From positions 1 through 64,000 of the forward strand of contig NZ_JAMBOD010000003.1 of NCBI RefSeq assembly GCF_023715445.1: a DNA stretch of 64,000 bases, in the 5' to 3' direction. The DNA is from Fictibacillus nanhaiensis. Its GTDB lineage: Bacteria; Bacillota; Bacilli; Bacillales; Fictibacillaceae. How positions within the stretch are numbered: the first letter of the stretch is position 1; each line of letters begins with the position of its first letter. Shown piece by piece: positions 51,956-61,905 of this stretch. The notes beneath the pieces were generated by a model. The model made no database searches. It had not been told where the DNA came from and worked only from the letters and a program-made list of their open reading frames with translations. Both the position numbers and the translations under genes were made by a program.

Positions 51956-52675
51956 ATGATTTCTTTAAATGGAAAAACTGCAATAGTTACTGGCGCAGGA
52001 AGAGGCATTGGACGTGCTACTGCTATCGCCTTAGCAAAAGAAGGCGTTCATTTAGGCCTAATCGGCTTAAATATGTCAAATCTAGAAAAGGTAGCTGCTG
52101 AACTATCGGAATATGATGTGAAAGTTTCTGCAGCAACAGCAGATGTGACCGACCTTGAATCCGTTACCCATGCTGTTGAACACATCAAATCAGACTTAGG
52201 CCCAATTGATATCCTAATCAACAATGCTGGTGTTGCTAAATTTGGTGGGTTCCTTGATCTAACACCAGAAGAATGGGAAAAAATCATCCAAGTCAATTTA
52301 ATGGGTGTGTATAATGTAACAAGAGCAGTATTACCAGGAATGATCGAAAGAAAATCAGGAGATATCATCAATATCTCTTCATCTGCTGGCCAAAAAGGTG
52401 CTCCTGTTACAAGTGCTTACAGTGCTTCTAAATTCGCTGTTTTAGGGCTAACAGAATCACTTATGCTAGAAGTAAGAAAACATAATGTCCGTGTTACTGC
52501 TTTAACACCAAGTACGGTCGTTACAGATTTAGCCATTGATACAAATCTTGTTAAAGGCAATGAAGAAAACGTGATGCACCCAGAAGACCTTGCAGAATTA
52601 GTCGTGGCTAGTTTAAAATTTAATCCAAGAGTATTCGTTAAAACAGCTGGATTATGGTCAACAAATCCATCATAA
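51956..52675 (+). CDS. SDR-family 3-ketoacyl-ACP reductase-like protein
   Basis: A 239-residue short-chain dehydrogenase. NAD(P)-binding [10 protein letters not shown] at residues 12-21, NNAG near 88, and the catalytic Ser/Tyr/Lys set in [25 protein letters not shown]. The sequence resembles FabG-like reductases used outside the main fatty-acid cluster. The substrate is unknown. RBS TTTTAGGAGTG. It lies between hxlB and decayed DNA. Confidence 0.85.
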   Translation: MISLNGKTAIVTGAGRGIGRATAIALAKEGVHLGLIGLNMSNLEKVAAELSEYDVKVSAATADVTDLESVTHAVEHIKSDLGPIDILINNAGVAKFGGFLDLTPEEWEKIIQVNLMGVYNVTRAVLPGMIERKSGDIINISSSAGQKGAPVTSAYSASKFAVLGLTESLMLEVRKHNVRVTALTPSTVVTDLAIDTNLVKGNEENVMHPEDLAELVVASLKFNPRVFVKTAGLWSTNPS

Positions 52676-52734
52676 AACGAAGCAAATCCAGTGGGGTCTG
52701 CTTCTTTAGTTCGTACAAAATACTCTTATATGTA

Positions 52735-52997
52735 TCAGTGATACAAGGACATTACTTTCTCTAAATCAACAATTATCTGGTTAACTTCATTCTGTGCTAA
52801 GCGTACAAGCATTTGATCGTATAAAGTAATAATTTGCCCATCCTCTTCATGCTGATGTTTTATTAAATAATGATAAATATTATTTAACTGGTCTTCATTA
52901 AGGACCGACTCTGTTCCAAATTCTTAACTTTCTGTAAGGAAAATTCATTGATAGTCGAATCAAATTCACCTGCAATAATGTTCCCTTTCACGAACAT
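52735..52997 (-). pseudogene. Frameshifted small hypothetical gene
   Basis: It starts MFVKGNIIAGEFDSTINEFS then changes frame and continues ESVLNEDQLNNIYHYLIKHQ, HEEDGQIITLYDQMLVRLAQ, NEVNQIIVDLEKVMSLYH before a stop. The two pieces together would make a protein of about 87 residues, interrupted by a frameshift near 52925. Family not recognised. Confidence 0.5.
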
Positions 52998-53045
52998 CCT
53001 CTCACTTCTCAAAGTCAGTATAGGATAGTTTTCCCACATAATATG

Positions 53046-53327
53046 TTAAATAAATCTGACCATAAGGCTTAATCCATTTCCATTATGTTTGGTAGTGAAA
53101 AAACGTTCCCCCAATCTTTTAACATGTTCCTCCCCTATTCCTACCCCTTCATCCTTGATTTTAATTAAAATATGATGAGCAGTCGAATCAATGAAAACAT
53201 AGATACTACCACCAGTTGGCATCGCCTCTATGGAATTTTTAATTAAATTTATTAAAAATCTGTTTTAACTGATTTTTTTCCACAGTAAAAACGATATCCT
53301 CTGAAAATTCATATTTAATTCGTACAT
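53046..53327 (-). pseudogene. Histidine kinase ATPase-domain fragment
   Basis: The minus strand encodes, with a frameshift near 53260, the N box (INLIKNSIEAMPTGGSIYVF), the G1 box (IKIKDEGVGIGEEHVKRLGE) and RFFTTKHNGNGLSLMV of a HATPase_c domain as in sporulation-type kinases. No sensor or HisKA part remains. It directly precedes the repeat at the end of glnA. Confidence 0.65.
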
Positions 53328-53525
53328 CGAGGAACACAAAAACGTGTTCTCAAATATTTTTTCCTTGTTTTGTGGGTGTTTTGTAGGTGGCATTCTTTTC
53401 AAATAACAAACTAAATTGTACCCACAAAAATAAAATCCCTCGATACAATTGTATCAAGGGATATAACTCTTAGTACATGCTCATATATTGTTCGCGTTCC
53501 CAAGGGTGAACTTGTGTGCGGAACA
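53328..53525 (-). repeat. glnA 3' end repeat, original copy
   Basis: The partner of 40817-41002 in direct orientation. It includes the functional glnA end and terminator plus about 100 bp beyond. See the copy at 40817 for the comparison. Confidence 0.8.
53433..53463 (-). terminator. Terminator of glnRA
   Basis: ATCCCTTGATACAA pairs with TTGTATCGAGGGAT, followed by T-rich sequence on the minus strand, 7 bp after the glnA stop. Confidence 0.85.
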
Positions 53526-54804
53526 TATCCCACTCAATTTCTTTTGCTTCAATGAAGTGTTCTGTCGCGTGCTCACCAAGAGCTTTTGTTAGAACTTCAT
53601 TTTTGCTGAAAAGAACAAGAGCTTCTTTTAATGTTGCTGGAAGATCTTGAATTCCTTCTGCTTCACGCTCATCTTTATCCATTACATAGATGTTGCGGTC
53701 TACAGGCTTTGGAGCAGCTAATTTATTCTTGATTCCATCAAGACCAGATGCAAGCAATGCAGCCATTGCAAGATAAGGGTTAGCAGTCGGATCAACACTG
53801 CGAACTTCAATACGTGTGCTGATTCCGCGAGAAGCTGGAATACGAATTAAAGGACTTCTGTTTTGCATAGACCAAGCTACATAACATGGTGCTTCATAAC
53901 CAGGAACTAAACGCTTATAAGAGTTAACAGTTGGGTTTGTGATTGCTGTAAAGCCTTGGGCGTGCTTTAGGATACCAGCTAAGAAATGCATTGCTGTTTC
54001 ACTCAAGCCAGTTTCAGACTTTTCATCATAGAATACATTCTCGCCGTCTTTAAATAAAGACATGTTCGCATGCATCCCTGAACCGTTTACTCCGAATAAT
54101 GGTTTTGCCATAAACGTAGCATGAAGACCATGCTTACGAGCAATTGTCTTAACTGCAAGCTTAAACGTTTGAATGTTATCACACGTGCTTACAGCATCCG
54201 CATATTTAAAATCGATCTCGTGCTGACCAGGTGCTACTTCATGGTGAGAAGCTTCGATTTCAAAGCCCATATCTTCTAGTTCTAAAACGATATCTCTGCG
54301 GCAGTTTTCACCAAGGTCTGTTGGAGCGAGGTCAAAGTATCCGCCTTTATCATTTAGTTCTAGTGTAGGTTCACCCTTTTCATCATTTTTAAATAAGAAG
54401 AATTCCGGTTCAGGTCCGATATTGAAATCAGTGAATCCTAAGTCTTCCATTTCTTTTAACACACGCTTTAAGATACCACGAGGGTCTCCATCAAACGGAG
54501 TACCGTCTGGGCTGAAGATATCACAGATCAAACGTGCAACTTTTCCTTTTTCAGAAGTCCAAGGGAAGATTACGAAAGTATCTAAATCAGGGAATAGATA
54601 CATATCTGATTCTTCGATACGGACAAAACCTTCAATTGAAGATCCGTCGAACATCATCTTATTATCTAGAGCTTTTTCAAGCTGACCGATTGGAATCTCA
54701 ACGTTTTTGATAACACCCAATAAATCAGTGAATTGCAAACGAATGAATCTTACATTTTCTTCCTTAACCAACTTCAAAATATCATCTTTCGTATACTTAG
54801 ACAA
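53470..54804 (-). CDS. glnA: Glutamine synthetase type I-alpha
   Basis: A 444-residue enzyme that makes glutamine from glutamate, ammonia and ATP; it also controls TnrA and GlnR by feedback-inhibited binding. Beta-grasp domain with [12 protein letters not shown] and [18 protein letters not shown], catalytic domain with [45 protein letters not shown] and the C-terminal [16 protein letters not shown]. Length and sequence match the Bacillus GSI-alpha class, which lacks the adenylylation loop. It is in an operon with glnR, 76 bp apart. Confidence 0.97.
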   Translation of the reverse strand: MSKYTKDDILKLVKEENVRFIRLQFTDLLGVIKNVEIPIGQLEKALDNKMMFDGSSIEGFVRIEESDMYLFPDLDTFVIFPWTSEKGKVARLICDIFSPDGTPFDGDPRGILKRVLKEMEDLGFTDFNIGPEPEFFLFKNDEKGEPTLELNDKGGYFDLAPTDLGENCRRDIVLELEDMGFEIEASHHEVAPGQHEIDFKYADAVSTCDNIQTFKLAVKTIARKHGLHATFMAKPLFGVNGSGMHANMSLFKDGENVFYDEKSETGLSETAMHFLAGILKHAQGFTAITNPTVNSYKRLVPGYEAPCYVAWSMQNRSPLIRIPASRGISTRIEVRSVDPTANPYLAMAALLASGLDGIKNKLAAPKPVDRNIYVMDKDEREAEGIQDLPATLKEALVLFSKNEVLTKALGEHATEHFIEAKEIEWDMFRTQVHPWEREQYMSMY

Positions 54805-54880
54805 ATCTTTCTCCTCCTTTGAATATAAAAAGCGCCTTATTAAGGCGATTGTTCACCTGTTAAGTATTATTTTGTTGTTA

Positions 54881-55282
54881 TTAATGAAAAAACCTGGAAA
54901 GTTCTCCTTGGATTAAAGATGTCTTTCCATGTCTCCCTGCGTGTATCAATTCCCGTTTCAAACGGCGATGAAGCGCAGATTCTGAAATTTCCTTGACACC
55001 TTGCACTTTTTGCTGGTTTTTAATGAGTTCTGCAGCCTGTTCATTAAGTTCAAAGACTCTTTTGATGCCTGCTAAGTTTACACCTTGTTCCAGCAATGCC
55101 TTAATTTCAAGAAGTTTATCTACATCATTGAAAGAAAACAAACGACGATTACCTTCTGTTCTGGCAGGATGAATTAATTCATGTTCTTCATAATAGCGAA
55201 TTTGTCTTGCAGATAACTCAGTCAGCTGCATAACAATGCTTATCGGGAACAACGGCAAGTTCCTGCGGTTCATATCGTTCAT
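54881..55282 (-). CDS. glnR: GlnR, nitrogen repressor
   Basis: A 133-residue MerR-family repressor: [50 protein letters not shown] is the winged helix, followed by a dimer helix and the C-terminal tail ([20 protein letters not shown]) that senses feedback-inhibited glutamine synthetase. It represses glnRA and urease genes in nitrogen excess. Autoregulated through two boxes in its promoter. Confidence 0.95.
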   Translation of the reverse strand: MNDMNRRNLPLFPISIVMQLTELSARQIRYYEEHELIHPARTEGNRRLFSFNDVDKLLEIKALLEQGVNLAGIKRVFELNEQAAELIKNQQKVQGVKEISESALHRRLKRELIHAGRHGKTSLIQGELSRFFH

Positions 55283-55312
55283 TATGCCTACCTCCTTTCA
55301 ACTTCTTTTTAT

Positions 55313-55364
55313 ATCTTATGTCACAAAACCTCACATGTCAATCCTAATGTTAGAAAAATTAACA
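55313..55364 (-). promoter_or_regulatory. glnRA promoter with two GlnR/TnrA boxes
   Basis: -35 TTGACA (55336-55341), 17-bp spacer, -10 TAAGAT (55313-55318). Boxes TGTGAGGTTTTGTGACA (55319-55335) and TGTTAATTTTTCTAACA (55348-55364) both match TGTNAN7TNACA fully; the first fills the spacer exactly, as in B. subtilis-like arrangements. Confidence 0.9.
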
Positions 55365-55373
55365 TCAAAATAA

Positions 55374-55400
55374 AAAAAGGCCAATTCCGGCCTTTTTAGA
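55374..55400 (-). terminator. Terminator of the ynbB gene
   Basis: AAAAAGGCCGGAATTGGCCTTTTTTT on the minus strand: GGCC stem with T7, overlapping the gene end. Confidence 0.7.
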
Positions 55401-56673
55401 ATGCTTCTTTTTGTAATAATCCATTAGTAAAGAGTTCATCGACAGCAGAAATAACTGCAATCTTCACATGTTCAAATGTAAGACCGCCCTGAACGAACGC
55501 TATATATGGAGGTCGTATAGGGCCATCTGCTGTAAGTTCGATGCTTGCCCCCTGGATAAATGTACCTGCAGCCATAATGACATCATCTTCATATCCCGGC
55601 ATGTAATCAGGATAAGGAACAGCAAATGAATTGATCGGAGAAGCCATCTGGATAGCCTGGCAAAATTTGATCATTCTCTCTTTATCACTAAAGATTACAG
55701 ACTGTATAAGATCAGTTCTTTTTGCATCCCATGACGGCCTTGTTTCCATGCCTAACTCTTCTAAAAAAGCAGCTGTAAAAACTGCGCCTTTCAAAGCTTG
55801 TGCTGTTACATGGGGAGCTAAAAAGAAACCTTGATACATTTCCTGAAGGCTGTAAAGAGATGCCCCTGCTTCCCGTCCAATTCCTGGTGATGTCAGACGA
55901 AAAGATATCCTGTTTATCAGTGATTCTTTTCCTGCAATGTAGCCTCCAGTCTTAGCTAGGCCGCCTCCAGGGTTTTTGATTAACGAACCTGCTATAATGT
56001 CGGCTCCCGCTTCAATAGGCTCAGATTGTTCAACGAATTCACCGTAGCAGTTGTCTACAAATACAATCACATCATGCTTAATGTTTTTCACAAACTCGAT
56101 CATTTCTTTTATTTCATGAATTGAAAAAGAAGGACGGTCAGCATATCCTTTTGACCGCTGTATACCAATCATCTTTGTCTTTTCTGAAATCGTATTTTTA
56201 ATGGTTTCATAATCTATTTCACCATTTACAGTTAAATCAACATGCTGATAAGAAATGTTATATTCCTTTAGTGACCCTTCACCTGTTCCTCTTATCCCTA
56301 CAATCTCTTCTAATGTATCGTAAGGTTTTCCGGTTATATAAAGCAGTTCATCACCCGGGCGAAGCACACCGAAAAGAGATAATGTGATGGCATGAGTACC
56401 TGAAATAATTTGGGGTCTTACAATTGCAGCTTCTGCCTTAAAAACATCGGCATATACTTTTTCCAGCGTATCACGGCCGGAGTCATCATAACCATAACCT
56501 GTAGATGGATTGAAATGATGATCACCTACCTGGTTATTTTGAAAAGCTTTTAAAACTTTGAACTGATTAAACTGTGCAACACTATCGATTGATTTGTGTA
56601 TTTCACTAATTTTATCAGAAACTTTTTTTGCTGTTTTCTCTAAAATTTCTCCATATTGAAACTGCGAATACAT
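55396..56673 (-). CDS. ynbB: YnbB, aluminium-resistance/methionine gamma-lyase-like PLP protein
   Basis: A 425-residue PLP-dependent enzyme of the Cys/Met metabolism fold. VRPQIISGTHAITLSLFGVLRPGDELLY, FVDNCYGEFVE (aspartate binding PLP) and the Lys-containing GSLIKNPGGGLAKTGGYIAG motif are visible. The family is labelled aluminium resistance protein or methionine gamma-lyase family; the true reaction is unsettled. The start MYSQFQYGEIL follows AAAGGAG; the open frame extends into hflX. The order glnA-glnR-ynbB-hflX-spoVK is as in B. subtilis. Confidence 0.9.
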   Translation of the reverse strand: MYSQFQYGEILEKTAKKVSDKISEIHKSIDSVAQFNQFKVLKAFQNNQVGDHHFNPSTGYGYDDSGRDTLEKVYADVFKAEAAIVRPQIISGTHAITLSLFGVLRPGDELLYITGKPYDTLEEIVGIRGTGEGSLKEYNISYQHVDLTVNGEIDYETIKNTISEKTKMIGIQRSKGYADRPSFSIHEIKEMIEFVKNIKHDVIVFVDNCYGEFVEQSEPIEAGADIIAGSLIKNPGGGLAKTGGYIAGKESLINRISFRLTSPGIGREAGASLYSLQEMYQGFFLAPHVTAQALKGAVFTAAFLEELGMETRPSWDAKRTDLIQSVIFSDKERMIKFCQAIQMASPINSFAVPYPDYMPGYEDDVIMAAGTFIQGASIELTADGPIRPPYIAFVQGGLTFEHVKIAVISAVDELFTNGLLQKEAF

Positions 56674-56674
56674 A

Positions 56675-57931
56675 CTATTCTCCTTTATTGCCGATCGACT
56701 GGATGGATGAAGAGGAAAGTGCATAACCTTTACATTCATATACGAGCTTTTCTTTATCGAACTCTTGTTCAATTAGAATCGTTTCAGACCGAAGTCTTGA
56801 AAGCAGCTTTCCATCATGTGCCGGAACACTGATCTGATAATATTCAAGCTGTTTTTTAACTTCTTTTTCAATGGTATTTAACAGTTCCGTAATGTCACCT
56901 TCTGACAACGCAGAAATAGAAATGGACGGACTTTCAGGAATAAAGTCAGCCTCAAACTGATCTTTCTTATTGTATACGGTTACCATAGGGATATGGCTTG
57001 CCTGAAGTTCACTCAAGATTCGTTTAACTGTCTTTTCATGCTGTGTACGATCTTCACTTGATCCGTCGATAACGTGAATAAGAAGATTGGCTTCGGCCGC
57101 TTCCTCTAATGTTGATCGAAAAGCAGCGATTAATGAAGTTGGAAGATCTTGAATAAATCCTACCGTATCTGTCAAAAGCATTTGGAACCCGCTTTTAAGC
57201 TTTACTTTTCTTGTTAAGGGGTCAAGTGTTGCAAAAAGCTGATCTTCCTCATAACTGTCTGCTTCTGTCAGCTTGTTGAATATCGTTGATTTCCCGGCAT
57301 TTGTATAACCTACGAGTGCGGCTTGAAATACACCTTGATGTTTGCGGCGTTCCCTGTACCTTTCTCTATGGCTGACAACCTGGTTAAGCTGCTGCTTTAA
57401 CTCATGAATACGCAGTCTGATATGTCGTCTGTCTTTTTCAAGCTTCGTTTCACCTGGTCCTCTTGTCCCGATACCCCCGCCGAGTCTTGATAGGCTTGTA
57501 CCTATTCCGGAAAGTCTCGGCAATAGATATTCAAGCTGTGCGAGCTCAACCTGGAGCTTACCTTCACGTGTCTTTGCACGTTGAGCAAAAATGTCTAGAA
57601 TCAGCTGTGTACGGTCTATAATTCTAGCCTTAAAGTGTTTTGATAAGTTGCGGACCTGTGAGGGTGACAACTCACTATTAAAAATAATTAGTTCTGCCTC
57701 TAATTCTTCTTCAAGTGTTATGATCTCTTCAATTTTCCCTTTACCTATAAAAGTGGCAGAATCATACCTGTCTCTTTTTTGAGAAATTACAGCACATACA
57801 GTTCCATTTGCTGTTTTTGTAAGAGATTTTAATTCTTCCATTGAATAAAAAAAACGCTCGTCGTCCTGCCGCGGTAGCTGACAGCCGACGAGAATCGCTT
57901 TTTCCTGAACTGAATCGTTATGTCTGTTCAA
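56675..57931 (-). CDS. hflX: HflX, ribosome-associated GTPase
   Basis: A 418-residue GTPase that splits stalled or hibernating ribosomes. N-terminal HflX domain with [11 protein letters not shown], a helical linker rich in Arg and Gln ([21 protein letters not shown]), then the G domain: [14 protein letters not shown], the [10 protein letters not shown] switch, [10 protein letters not shown] and NKKD. The C-terminal part ends near [11 protein letters not shown]. Its stop touches the next gene's start region, suggesting coupling with ynbB. It lies 39 bp from spoVK. Confidence 0.94.
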   Translation of the reverse strand: MNRHNDSVQEKAILVGCQLPRQDDERFFYSMEELKSLTKTANGTVCAVISQKRDRYDSATFIGKGKIEEIITLEEELEAELIIFNSELSPSQVRNLSKHFKARIIDRTQLILDIFAQRAKTREGKLQVELAQLEYLLPRLSGIGTSLSRLGGGIGTRGPGETKLEKDRRHIRLRIHELKQQLNQVVSHRERYRERRKHQGVFQAALVGYTNAGKSTIFNKLTEADSYEEDQLFATLDPLTRKVKLKSGFQMLLTDTVGFIQDLPTSLIAAFRSTLEEAAEANLLIHVIDGSSEDRTQHEKTVKRILSELQASHIPMVTVYNKKDQFEADFIPESPSISISALSEGDITELLNTIEKEVKKQLEYYQISVPAHDGKLLSRLRSETILIEQEFDKEKLVYECKGYALSSSSIQSIGNKGE

Positions 57932-57970
57932 ATTCGCGATCCCTGCTTTCCATAGTCTCTCTACATCATA

Positions 57971-58921
57971 TCAAATCGGATCACGTTCTTCTAGCACGAG
58001 GTCGTCGCTTTGTATCGTCATTAACGTTTTCCTGTCCTGTCTTGAATCATTCAAAAGTCTGACGGATTGCCGTCTTACTGCTTTTTCTATCATATTTCTA
58101 ATGTATCTGCCATTTGAGAATGACTCATTTTCTGAATTTCTGATTCTTTCTATATGTGATTTTAGCTTCCACTCACAATCTCTCGTTAATATATACTCTC
58201 TTTCAGTCAGCATTCTTTTCGCAATTTCCATCAGTTCATCAGCAGTATAGTCAGGAAAAGATATTACAACCGGAAATCTGGAAGGAAGCCCTGGATTCAA
58301 TTTTAAAAACCGGTCCATCTCTTTTGGATAACCTGCTAAAATCAAAATAAAATCATGCTGCTGATCCTCCATAGCTTTGACGAGTGTATCAATCGCTTCC
58401 TTGCCAAAATCCTTCTCTCCACCTCTTCCTAAAGAATAAGCTTCATCGATAAATAGGATTCCTCCGCTTGCTTTTTTCAACAAGTCTCTCGTTTTCTGGG
58501 CCGTATGACCGATATATTCTCCTACCAGGTCAGCTCTTTCAGCTTCTATTAGATGGCCTTTAGACAATACCTTCATCTCATGAAAAAGCGTCCCAAGCTT
58601 TCGCGCAACCGTTGTTTTCCCTGTACCAGGATTCCCTTTAAACAACATATGAAGTGCCTGCTTTTCCGCCTTCATTCCCATTTCCATCCGGCATTTATTA
58701 ATATGAAGCCATGCATAGATTTCCTTAACATGATATTTCAAGTCTTCCATTCCCACGAGCCGGTTAAGTTCTTGCTCAATTTTTAATAATGGAAGATGCT
58801 GCTCCTTCGCTTTATCTTTACTAGCCAAAATTATGGCATCATCTGTCTTCAGTTTTTCATTTCCCTGGTTTAAAACAATGTTGATCTGCCGCTGTTTCTT
58901 TATAGCGATAGGTTCATTCAA
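57971..58921 (-). CDS. spoVK: SpoVK, stage V sporulation AAA ATPase
   Basis: A 316-residue AAA+ ATPase of the CbbX/SpoVK type: LVGMEDLKYHVKEIYAWLHINK, Walker A GNPGTGKTTVARKLG, Walker B ILFIDEAYSLGRGGEKDFG, sensor LILAGYPKEMDRFLKLNPGLPSRFP with the arginine finger. It is needed for spore maturation in B. subtilis and is made in the mother cell. It lies next to hflX as in B. subtilis. No sigma-E promoter was assigned. Confidence 0.93.
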   Translation of the reverse strand: MNEPIAIKKQRQINIVLNQGNEKLKTDDAIILASKDKAKEQHLPLLKIEQELNRLVGMEDLKYHVKEIYAWLHINKCRMEMGMKAEKQALHMLFKGNPGTGKTTVARKLGTLFHEMKVLSKGHLIEAERADLVGEYIGHTAQKTRDLLKKASGGILFIDEAYSLGRGGEKDFGKEAIDTLVKAMEDQQHDFILILAGYPKEMDRFLKLNPGLPSRFPVVISFPDYTADELMEIAKRMLTEREYILTRDCEWKLKSHIERIRNSENESFSNGRYIRNMIEKAVRRQSVRLLNDSRQDRKTLMTIQSDDLVLEERDPI

Positions 58922-59198
58922 GCGGTACCACCTCTCTTTACCAGTCGAATCATTATATGTTTGTTTGATAATACCTGTGACAAATGCCTATATCTTTTTG
59001 TATCTACTGTTATCAATTTATGACAATCCCTCTTTATCTACCACAATGACAAGCCCTGTTTTTTAAATTGAATAATTATAACCTGAATGTAAGCGTTTCC
59101 TATTTTCAGACGAATAAAAATACTCAATTATACAAGATTTCCGTGATATGTTAATAAATGAAAATCAAGCTATTTGTTTAATGGAAGTAGGAACTCAT

Positions 59199-59822
59199 TT
59201 GGAAACGAAATTATATAAAATTTTGATGATTATTTTGGGGCTATTTTTAACCGCAGCCGGTATAAAATTACTAAATGTTCATTCATTGACTTTTGGAGGT
59301 ACTGCGGGTATTGCAACGCTTGGTTCTTTTATGAGCGAATGGTCATGGGGAGTTCTTTTTTTAGTAGTTAATCTCCCATTTTTTATTCTTTCAATAAAAA
59401 AGCTGGGTTGGGCATTCTCCATTTCAACTTTTCTATGTATCATGCTCATCTCTGTACTTTCTGATCTTATGGACTTTATACAATTTCCGCACATTGCACC
59501 TGTATTTGCAGCAGTTGCTGCCGGTATTCTGATTGGAATTGGTGTCAGTTTCGTTCTTAATTCTGGTGCTTCACTTGGGGGTATACATATCCTGGCTCTC
59601 TATTTGGAACAAAAGTCTGAGATCAACAGAGGTGTCTCTCTTTTTGTAACGGATTTTATTATTGTTTCATCAGCAGTGGTTATGTTTGGTTTCAAAAATG
59701 CTCTTATATCTATAATTGCGATTACAATTGCATCTTATTTAACTGGTAAATTAAGAAATACAGCTAAGCCGTTAACTACTGTGTATGTACCTGCTGATTC
59801 TGAACCGATCAGAAATAATTAA
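59199..59822 (+). CDS. YitT-family membrane protein
   Basis: A 207-residue protein with five to six membrane helices of the YitT/YczE-like family: ILGLFLTAAGIKLLNVHSLTFGGTAGIATLGSF and GVSFVLNSGASLGGIHILALYLEQK. It lacks the C-terminal DUF2179 domain of long YitT proteins. Function unknown. Start choice is uncertain: a TTG at 59199 has GTAGGAA before it, while in-frame ATGs at 59148 and 59181 lack a good RBS. It is divergent from spoVK and ends in a terminator. Confidence 0.8.
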   Translation: METKLYKILMIILGLFLTAAGIKLLNVHSLTFGGTAGIATLGSFMSEWSWGVLFLVVNLPFFILSIKKLGWAFSISTFLCIMLISVLSDLMDFIQFPHIAPVFAAVAAGILIGIGVSFVLNSGASLGGIHILALYLEQKSEINRGVSLFVTDFIIVSSAVVMFGFKNALISIIAITIASYLTGKLRNTAKPLTTVYVPADSEPIRNN

Positions 59823-59858
59823 AAGCATCTTCCGTATTTTGGAAAATGCTTTTTTTCA
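59820..59858 (+). terminator. Terminator of the YitT-like gene
   Basis: AAAGCATCTTCC pairs with GGAAAATGCTTT, followed by T7, right after the stop. Confidence 0.8.
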
Positions 59859-59951
59859 TGAGTTGTTTACATAACAAATATTATGTTTATTATATACCGG
59901 ACGATGTGTCAAAATCTGTCTATTTATGCGCTTCCTTAGGAAATAATATTC

Positions 59952-60530
59952 TTATTCGTATAAGTCGTCCCGGCTTTGGTCCATCTCTTCATGCATATCT
60001 TGCCTCTCAGTTGATTTCAATTGTCCTTTAAGCGGTTTTATTTGGCCGATTAAAATTCCAAGTTCATTGTAAACTCCGCCTTGAAGGTCATTTTTACTCT
60101 GTTGCACTTTTTGACCTAACTCTTTTATTTTTGTGATTTTTTCCGGATCGGTGGTAATCGCTGCATTCCTGCCGTGTGCGTTACCCTTTAAGTTGTTATA
60201 AACCTCTTTGCGCAGTTCATTATTTTCTTCTCCAGGAGCTACAGGCTCTGAAGAAACTATTCCTACTAATGTGTAAATGCCGCTTACAAGCACATAAGCC
60301 TTTTCTACACCCTCAACTTTCTCGGCAAGCTGGACTAAATCTTTTGATTGATGGAGTTCCTCGCTTTTTTCTTCTACAAGAGGCGAATCGATCTGTGTGT
60401 TCGGTTTACGTTCAGACGTATCATATTTAACCTGCTCGGTATCGAGTGTTTCATCCCCAGAACCGCTTTTCCCTGAACATGCACTTATACTAAAAAGTAC
60501 ACAAATTAACATCAACGAGAGTTTCCGCAT
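59952..60530 (-). CDS. YhcN/YlaJ-family sporulation lipoprotein
   Basis: A 192-residue lipoprotein: MRKLSLMLICVLFSISAC with lipobox ISAC, a Ser/Glu-rich linker, then the YhcN/YlaJ domain (LVQLAEKVEGVEKAYVLVSGIYTLVGI...AAITTDPEKITKIKELGQKV) and a charged C-terminus. It is longer than the copy in the spoVA2mob operon. It probably coats the spore inner membrane. The RBS AAAGGATG fits the ATG at 60530. Confidence 0.85.
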   Translation of the reverse strand: MRKLSLMLICVLFSISACSGKSGSGDETLDTEQVKYDTSERKPNTQIDSPLVEEKSEELHQSKDLVQLAEKVEGVEKAYVLVSGIYTLVGIVSSEPVAPGEENNELRKEVYNNLKGNAHGRNAAITTDPEKITKIKELGQKVQQSKNDLQGGVYNELGILIGQIKPLKGQLKSTERQDMHEEMDQSRDDLYE

Positions 60531-60632
60531 AATTATCATCCTTTTTTTAGATAGTTTTGATAGGATGCATGCGAAATATGCAAAAAATCCCCGCTTTGTT
60601 ATAATGGGAAAAAGAGGTTATAGGAGGCAATT

Positions 60633-61607
60633 ATGGAAGAATATCCACACTTACCCGGATATGCCGAATCGTTTATCTCCCATTTACAAAAGAAAGGCAG
60701 AACAGAAAGTACAATTAAAAGGTATTACTATGATCTGCTTGATTTTTTAGCTTGGGTTCGTGTCGTTAAAAAAAGTGATGATATTGATGATATTAAATCT
60801 TTGAATCCTAGTGTTTTAAACGATTATTTCCAATTTCTTTCCGATCAGCGTGAATATAGTACCTCGACAAGCAAAAGAGTATTTACCGTTATAAAAAGTC
60901 TGTTTCATTACCTTCATTCTCAAAGACAACTTCAGGTTAATCCCTTTTCAGAACTTGAAAAGAACTTAAAAGAAGATACCCAATTTAATGAGGAAGATTT
61001 TATTACGAAATGCGAATTTGAACTGTTATTTAAAACCTTGTCTTCTTATGAAGGACTAACTGAAAAACAGCAAAAACACAGACATTTGCTTATAAGAAGA
61101 AATGAAGCTATTTTGTCACTGATATATTATTATGGCTTATCATTGCAGGAATTGACGAATATTGAAATGAAACATGTTCATTTTACACAGCAGCAGTTAT
61201 CAATTTTGAATAAAACAGAAATGCGCCGCCTTCCTCTGGACGATTTTACGCGGCACTTGCTTTATGCATATATGGAAGACATCCCAGACGCCATAAGACC
61301 AAGAAATAACTCCTCTGATCGTTTTTTTATCGCATTTGATTATCAAAGAGGGACTTTCCGGTTTGATTATGGAAATTATGAACCAAAACCTTTAACTGTC
61401 ATTGCGGTTCAAAAGATGCTTAGACAGGAGATCAGAAGGTCTGGCATTAGAAAAGGTATCAGTTCCCATCACCTTCGAAGAACCGCTATCTTAAACTATC
61501 TAGCATCAGGCAAAACTGGTGAAAAGGCTCAGGAAAGGTTTGGGTTAAAATCTCAACTTACTCTGCAAAGATATGAAAACTACCTGACACAAATAAAAAC
61601 TCCCTAA
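60633..61607 (+). CDS. XerC/D-like protein with changed catalytic residues
   Basis: A 324-residue protein with the layout of tyrosine recombinases: core-binding domain (about 10-105; ESFISHLQKKGRTESTIKRYYYDL) and catalytic-fold domain (about 125-320). Conserved are His279-x-x-Arg282 in SSHHLRRT and the Tyr314 region RYENY. Arg I of the usual G-L-R motif is Ser170 (YYGLSLQEL), and the third His of L-G-H is Leu305 (ERFGLKS). Without Arg I it should be weak or inactive in strand exchange. It is a single gene next to hfq with an intact frame, so it may keep a DNA-binding role. Confidence 0.8.
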   Translation: MEEYPHLPGYAESFISHLQKKGRTESTIKRYYYDLLDFLAWVRVVKKSDDIDDIKSLNPSVLNDYFQFLSDQREYSTSTSKRVFTVIKSLFHYLHSQRQLQVNPFSELEKNLKEDTQFNEEDFITKCEFELLFKTLSSYEGLTEKQQKHRHLLIRRNEAILSLIYYYGLSLQELTNIEMKHVHFTQQQLSILNKTEMRRLPLDDFTRHLLYAYMEDIPDAIRPRNNSSDRFFIAFDYQRGTFRFDYGNYEPKPLTVIAVQKMLRQEIRRSGIRKGISSHHLRRTAILNYLASGKTGEKAQERFGLKSQLTLQRYENYLTQIKTP

Positions 61608-61631
61608 AACCTTTAACAGGTTCTTAGGGAG
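61589..61631. terminator. Bidirectional terminator between the Xer-like gene and hfq
   Basis: ACTCCCTAAAACC pairs with GGTTCTTAGGGAGT; T-rich runs on both sides. Serves the two convergent genes. Confidence 0.75.
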
Positions 61632-61637
61632 TATTTT

Positions 61638-61874
61638 TTATTCATTCATATTTGCAGAAGATAAATCGACATTTCGATGCGGGGTGAATGTTGAAATAGC
61701 ATGCTTATATATGAGGTGCTGTTTCCCTTCTGCCTCAAGTACAACCGTAAAGTTGTCAAACCCCTTTACTAAACCTTTCAGCTGAAAGCCATTCAGCAAA
61801 TATACGGTCGCATAAATATTTTCGCGACGTAATTGGTTTAAGTAATGATCCTGTAAATTGATTGATTGCTTCAT
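61638..61874 (-). CDS. hfq: Hfq, RNA chaperone
   Basis: A 78-residue Sm-like protein forming hexamers that bind U- and A-rich RNA. Sm1 is [33 protein letters not shown], where the Y-K-H-A motif is the usual Hfq signature. The start [16 protein letters not shown] has AGGAGGATC upstream; a 13-codon longer frame is unlikely. It follows miaA by 32 bp in the order mutL-miaA-hfq found in Bacillus. Confidence 0.95.
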   Translation of the reverse strand: MKQSINLQDHYLNQLRRENIYATVYLLNGFQLKGLVKGFDNFTVVLEAEGKQHLIYKHAISTFTPHRNVDLSSANMNE

Positions 61875-61905
61875 GTGAACAGATCCTCCTCTTTGGGCAT
61901 TACCT

